A stretch of DNA of 9,902 bases from an uncultured Clostridia bacterium (GTDB lineage: Bacteria > Bacillota > Clostridia > TANB77 > CAG-508), in assembly GCA_944390305.1 (NCBI GenBank), contig CALXPX010000043.1, forward strand, positions 1-9,902, given 5' to 3'. The notes below the pieces were generated by a model. That model was not told the origin of the DNA, did no database searches, and was given only the letters and a program-made list of their open reading frames with translations. The stretch's first letter is position 1; the number at the start of each line of letters is the position of its first letter. Position numbers and translations under genes: made by a program. Below, piece by piece: positions 7,130 to 9,902 of the stretch.

Positions 7130-8254
7130 ATGAATACTGATAAAATAGGTATTTCTGAGGCGATTTCATTAGTAATAATTATTATGATAAGTCACATAAT
7201 ATTAAGCCTGCCAAATGAAATATTAACATCTAATCTATCTGCAGCACCATTAAATGTTATATATATAACTGCAATTGCACTAGTTTTCTATATTATTATA
7301 AGTAAACTTTTTAAACCTTTCCACAATCAAGATATATTAGATGTATCAGAATATGTCGGAGGAAGTATTTTAAGAAAAATAATCTCTTTTATATATATTG
7401 TTCATCTAATATTTATTTCAGGAATACTAATTCTTAGTTTTGCTGATACTTTGAAAACTGTTTATTTAAATGATATGCCTACAGAATTAATATGTCTAGT
7501 TTTTATTTTAATTGCAGTTTTAGCAAATCAATTTGGATTTAAAAGTGTATCTAGAACTAATGCAATACTTATGCCATTTATATTAATAACAGTTTTAATT
7601 ATATTTCTATCATTATTTACAGACTTTGTACCCCAAAGAGTTTTTCCAGTACTTGGAAAAGGAATAAATGAAACTTTTATAAGCGGTATATCTAATATAT
7701 TTGCATTTGGTGAATTAATTATTTTATATTTAATAAGACCTAATTTGAAAGATACAAAACAAGCTAATAAAGTAGGAATTATATCAATTTTATTATCTGG
7801 TTCATTTCTTTTTATAACAGTTACTGCATTATTACTTTCTTTTCCTTTCATAACAGGTGGAGAAGGTGTTTTATCAATATATATGATAACAAGAACAATT
7901 CAATTTGGAAAGTTCTTCCAAAGAGTTGATGCATTATTTATACTAATTTGGGCACTTACATTCTTTTCATACTTATCTGTAATAATGTCATATATATTAA
8001 AAATAACCAAAAAGAACACTAATACAAGTAAAAGTTCTCCTATGATATATTTAGTAGCTTTAGGTATCTTTATTGTAACATTAATACCCCAAAATATTGC
8101 TCAGATAAGATTTGCTGAAAATGTAATCTATAAATACTCGTCATTATTTATTGTTTTCATTTTAAGCTTTACTATTTTATTACTTGGATATTTAAAAAAG
8201 AAGAAGCAAAAAGGTATTGTAGAAATAAAACAAGAGGTGAATAATGAAAGCTAG
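7130..8254 (+). CDS. gerKB: Spore germination receptor subunit B (GerKB, spore permease family)
   Basis: Integral membrane subunit of the germinant receptor, in the spore permease family of the APC amino-acid transporter superfamily; in GerA-type receptors the B subunit binds the nutrient germinant. The 374-residue length is usual. About ten hydrophobic segments can be seen, the first around 8-27 and the last around 337-354, followed by a KKKKQK tail. Conserved family stretches include VFPVLGKG (171-178), the FGELIILYLIRP region (193-204) and FFQRVDALFILIWALTFFS (262-280), where GerB proteins carry their characteristic R-D-aromatic motif. AAAGGAG at 7118-7124 is five bases from the ATG. Its last 11 bases overlap the start of the C-subunit gene, indicating translational coupling and a 1:1:1 complex. 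Which ligand is bound is not inferable from these residues by eye. Confidence 0.95.
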   Translation: MNTDKIGISEAISLVIIIMISHIILSLPNEILTSNLSAAPLNVIYITAIALVFYIIISKLFKPFHNQDILDVSEYVGGSILRKIISFIYIVHLIFISGILILSFADTLKTVYLNDMPTELICLVFILIAVLANQFGFKSVSRTNAILMPFILITVLIIFLSLFTDFVPQRVFPVLGKGINETFISGISNIFAFGELIILYLIRPNLKDTKQANKVGIISILLSGSFLFITVTALLLSFPFITGGEGVLSIYMITRTIQFGKFFQRVDALFILIWALTFFSYLSVIMSYILKITKKNTNTSKSSPMIYLVALGIFIVTLIPQNIAQIRFAENVIYKYSSLFIVFILSFTILLLGYLKKKKQKGIVEIKQEVNNES

Positions 8255-9482
8255 AAAATTTTTAATTTTTTTAATAATATTAGTATTAATATCTATAACG
8301 TTTTTAGGTATTAACTCTATAAATACTTTAGATAACTTAGCTTATGTTGTTTCTATAGGCTTTGATATTAAAGATAGCGGGAAATTAGAATTAAGTTTTC
8401 AAATAGCAATGCCATCAGGGGGCAGTAGTTCTTCTAGTTCTAGTTCTTCTAGTTCTTCTAGTTCTTCTCAGTCATCTGAATCTATAATAAATAGTGTTGA
8501 ATGTAATTCATTAGAATCAGGAATTAATTTAGTTAATTCATATTTAGGAAAAGAATTAAACTTATCTCACTGTAAAGCAATTGTATTTTCAGAGGAGATT
8601 GCAACAAAAGGTATTGGAGAATACCTTTATACATTAATGAACAATATAGAAATAAGACCTACTTGTATGGTCATTATTTCTAGATGTAATGCTAAATATT
8701 TTCTAAACAATTCTAAACCAATGCTTGAGCAACTTTCATCTAAATATTACGAAGTGTCTTCAACTGCTGAAAGAACTACTGGTTATACCTCTGATACTAC
8801 TCTTCAAGATTTTTTCTCCAGTTTAACAGATACATTTAGTGAATCTTATGCAATACTTGGAAGCGTAAATGATGGTACTCAAGGTAATTCTAATTTGGAA
8901 GGTAGTGATACTGCTAGTATAGCATCTGAAACTCCTATAGATACTCAAAAAAATATAGAAACTTTAGGTTTAGCAATTTTTAAGGATGATAAATTAGTTG
9001 GAGAATTAAATGGATTAGAAAGTATAGCACACCTTACAGTAACAAACAAATTAAAAAATGCTACAATTAGTATTCCTAGTCCTTTTGAAAGTACAAATTA
9101 TATTGATTTATATATGGAGAAAAGTAAAACTAAAAATAAAGTTGAACTTACTAATGGAACTCCTTATATAAAATCTAATATATCTATTAAAGCTAGAATT
9201 ATAAGTATGTCTGATGATTATAAATATTTAGATCAAGAAACTGTTGATATTATTGAACAATATGCATCTGAGTATATTAAATCATATATTTCTGATTATT
9301 TATATAAAACTGCAAAAGAATTCAAATCAGATATTGCAAGTTTTGGAAAATATGCAGTTTCAAAATTTATAACATGGCAAGAGTGGGAAAAATATAACTG
9401 GCTTGATAATTATCAGAATTCTTTTTTTGATGTAAATGTATCTGTATCTGTTAAATCTAGATATTTAATAATTGATACCTAA
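8244..9482 (+). CDS. gerKC: Spore germination receptor subunit C (GerKC family) lacking the lipobox cysteine
   Basis: Outer-face subunit of the germinant receptor, normally a lipoprotein. The 412 residues show a hydrophobic N-terminal segment (6-21), an N-terminal GerC domain with SHCKAIVFSEEIA (108-120) and NNIEIRPTCMVIISR (133-147), and a C-terminal domain beginning with LGLAIFKDDKLVGELNG (241-257), a hallmark of the family. At the place where relatives have L-x-G-Cys-Trp-Asp, this protein reads FLGINS (20-25). Counting back from the conserved LA (32-33) puts Ile23 at the cysteine position, so lipidation appears impossible and the hydrophobic segment would remain as an uncleaved anchor or be handled by ordinary signal peptidase. 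Fifteen consecutive serines follow at 61-75. The ATG overlaps the end of the B-subunit gene by 11 bases and is preceded by AGAGGTGA (8233-8240). The frame is intact to a normal-looking C-terminus. Confidence 0.93.
   Translation: MKARKFLIFLIILVLISITFLGINSINTLDNLAYVVSIGFDIKDSGKLELSFQIAMPSGGSSSSSSSSSSSSSSSQSSESIINSVECNSLESGINLVNSYLGKELNLSHCKAIVFSEEIATKGIGEYLYTLMNNIEIRPTCMVIISRCNAKYFLNNSKPMLEQLSSKYYEVSSTAERTTGYTSDTTLQDFFSSLTDTFSESYAILGSVNDGTQGNSNLEGSDTASIASETPIDTQKNIETLGLAIFKDDKLVGELNGLESIAHLTVTNKLKNATISIPSPFESTNYIDLYMEKSKTKNKVELTNGTPYIKSNISIKARIISMSDDYKYLDQETVDIIEQYASEYIKSYISDYLYKTAKEFKSDIASFGKYAVSKFITWQEWEKYNWLDNYQNSFFDVNVSVSVKSRYLIIDT
8424..8468 (+). repeat. In-frame 9-base microsatellite (AGTTCTTCT) encoding 15 serines in GerKC
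   Basis: Fifteen serine codons made only of AGT and TCT, arranged as four copies of AGTTCTTCT (8427-8435, 8442-8450, 8451-8459, 8460-8468). An AGT precedes the first copy and an incomplete AGTTCT unit separates the first and second. Because the unit is a multiple of three, gain or loss of copies would lengthen or shorten the serine tract without breaking the frame. The tract lies between a beta-strand-like LELSFQIAM segment and the next conserved block, probably a surface loop. Confidence 0.9.
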
Positions 9483-9505
9483 AAGCACTAGAAACATGCA
9501 AAATA

Positions 9506-9534
9506 TTGCAATATATATTAATATGTATTATAAT
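9506..9534 (+). promoter_or_regulatory. Candidate sigma-A promoter for the last gene
   Basis: TTGCAA (9506-9511, four of six) is followed after exactly 17 bases by a perfect TATAAT (9529-9534), giving a start near 9541 and a short leader. It lies in the 66-base spacer after the ger operon, for which no convincing terminator hairpin is visible. If real, it makes the downstream gene independent of the sporulation operon and vegetatively expressed. Confidence 0.45.
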
Positions 9535-9551
9535 ATATTTGACTTTATATG

Positions 9552-9559
9552 AAAGGTGG
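9552..9559 (+). promoter_or_regulatory. Ribosome binding site that fixes the start of the last gene at 9567
   Basis: AAAGGTGG lies seven bases before the ATG at 9567. An in-frame ATG at 9549 overlaps this site's upstream side and has no binding site of its own, so it is probably not used. Confidence 0.75.
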
Positions 9560-9566
9560 TTTTTTA

Positions 9567-9902
9567 ATGTCCAAATTAAAAACTGGACTAGAGGTTAAGA
9601 CTATACCTCAATTGCAATATTTGGTAACATTTATTGTTTTTAAACGGACTAAGCCATTTACTAAAAAAGATATAATAAGGCTTGTTTATGAGGCACTCTT
9701 ACCTCCATCTCATAGTGAGGAAATAAGTAGCAAGATTCACATTCTATCACCCAACATTTATTTAATCAAACAAGTGGTTGAAGAAGTACTATTAGATCTT
9801 CTAAAGTACAATTTCATACAAATTTCTGCTACTGGTAAATACCATATTCACAGAGAAAAACCAAAAAAATTAAAAAAACATTCTAAAAGCACCCTCTTTT
9901 GA
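9567..9902 (+). CDS. Hypothetical protein, possible winged-helix domain
   Basis: I do not recognise this 111-residue protein. It begins MSKLKTGLEV and ends with TGA at the last base of the window, so it is complete. No signal peptide or clear membrane span is seen. The likely order is a helix (about 14-27), a second helix starting at FTKKDIIRL (31-39), a loop with two prolines and SHSEE (46-53), a long helix (about 61-79), and a short hairpin KYNFIQISATGKYHIH (79-94), then a basic tail rich in Lys and His. Helix-helix-hairpin with a basic end resembles a small winged helix-turn-helix, which would suggest nucleic-acid binding, but this is inferred from pattern only. Its first half seems somewhat richer in G+C (about 37% in 9661-9720) than the neighbouring gerKC, and it has its own promoter and strong ribosome binding site. 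It is not evidently part of the ger operon and may open a new transcription unit to the right. Confidence 0.75.
   Translation: MSKLKTGLEVKTIPQLQYLVTFIVFKRTKPFTKKDIIRLVYEALLPPSHSEEISSKIHILSPNIYLIKQVVEEVLLDLLKYNFIQISATGKYHIHREKPKKLKKHSKSTLF

Noticed and set aside
9497..9510. TGCAA-AATA-TTGCA inverted repeat after gerKC
   Set aside because: The stem is five AT-rich pairs and is followed by ATATAT instead of a T run; it overlaps the candidate promoter -35 and is likely chance.
9549..9566. Upstream in-frame ATG for the last gene
   Set aside because: Its first codons consist of the Shine-Dalgarno sequence AAAGGTGG that serves the ATG at 9567, and it has no ribosome binding site of its own.

Overview
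The window is very AT-rich with short intergenic gaps, strong AGGAGG-type ribosome binding sites, class III fructose-bisphosphatase, SpoIIP and a GerA-type spore germination receptor. This combination points to an endospore-forming, low-GC Firmicute, most likely a member of the Clostridia; genus cannot be fixed from the sequence. The standard code fits, since TGA is used as a stop.

Layout. Positions 1-190 are non-coding and hold a long hairpin (2-39) and an alternating AT tract (78-100). From 191 to 5346 four genes lie on the minus strand, in transcription order spoIIP, fbp (class III fructose-1,6-bisphosphatase), pgi (glucose-6-phosphate isomerase) and a DedA-family membrane protein. An 86-base divergent region (5347-5432) separates them from a plus-strand operon encoding germination receptor subunits A, B and C (5433-9482). 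A gap with a good housekeeping-type promoter precedes a short gene of unknown function (9567-9902) that ends exactly at the window edge.

How the genes work together. Fbp makes fructose 6-phosphate and Pgi converts it to glucose 6-phosphate, so these two genes encode consecutive gluconeogenic steps. pgi and dedA are only 25 bases apart and probably share a transcript. SpoIIP degrades septal peptidoglycan during engulfment in the mother cell, while the ger operon builds a nutrient receptor in the inner spore membrane and is normally made in the forespore. The 86-base region therefore separates two developmental programmes; a sigma-G-like promoter is visible on the ger side.

Most of the window is conventional chromosomal content. 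I did not find a new defence system or mobile element. The observations most worth a second look are in the C subunit of the germination receptor: the lipobox cysteine is replaced by isoleucine, and the protein carries an uninterrupted 15-serine tract encoded by an in-frame 9-base repeat. The unrecognised winged-helix-like gene at the right edge also deserves checking.
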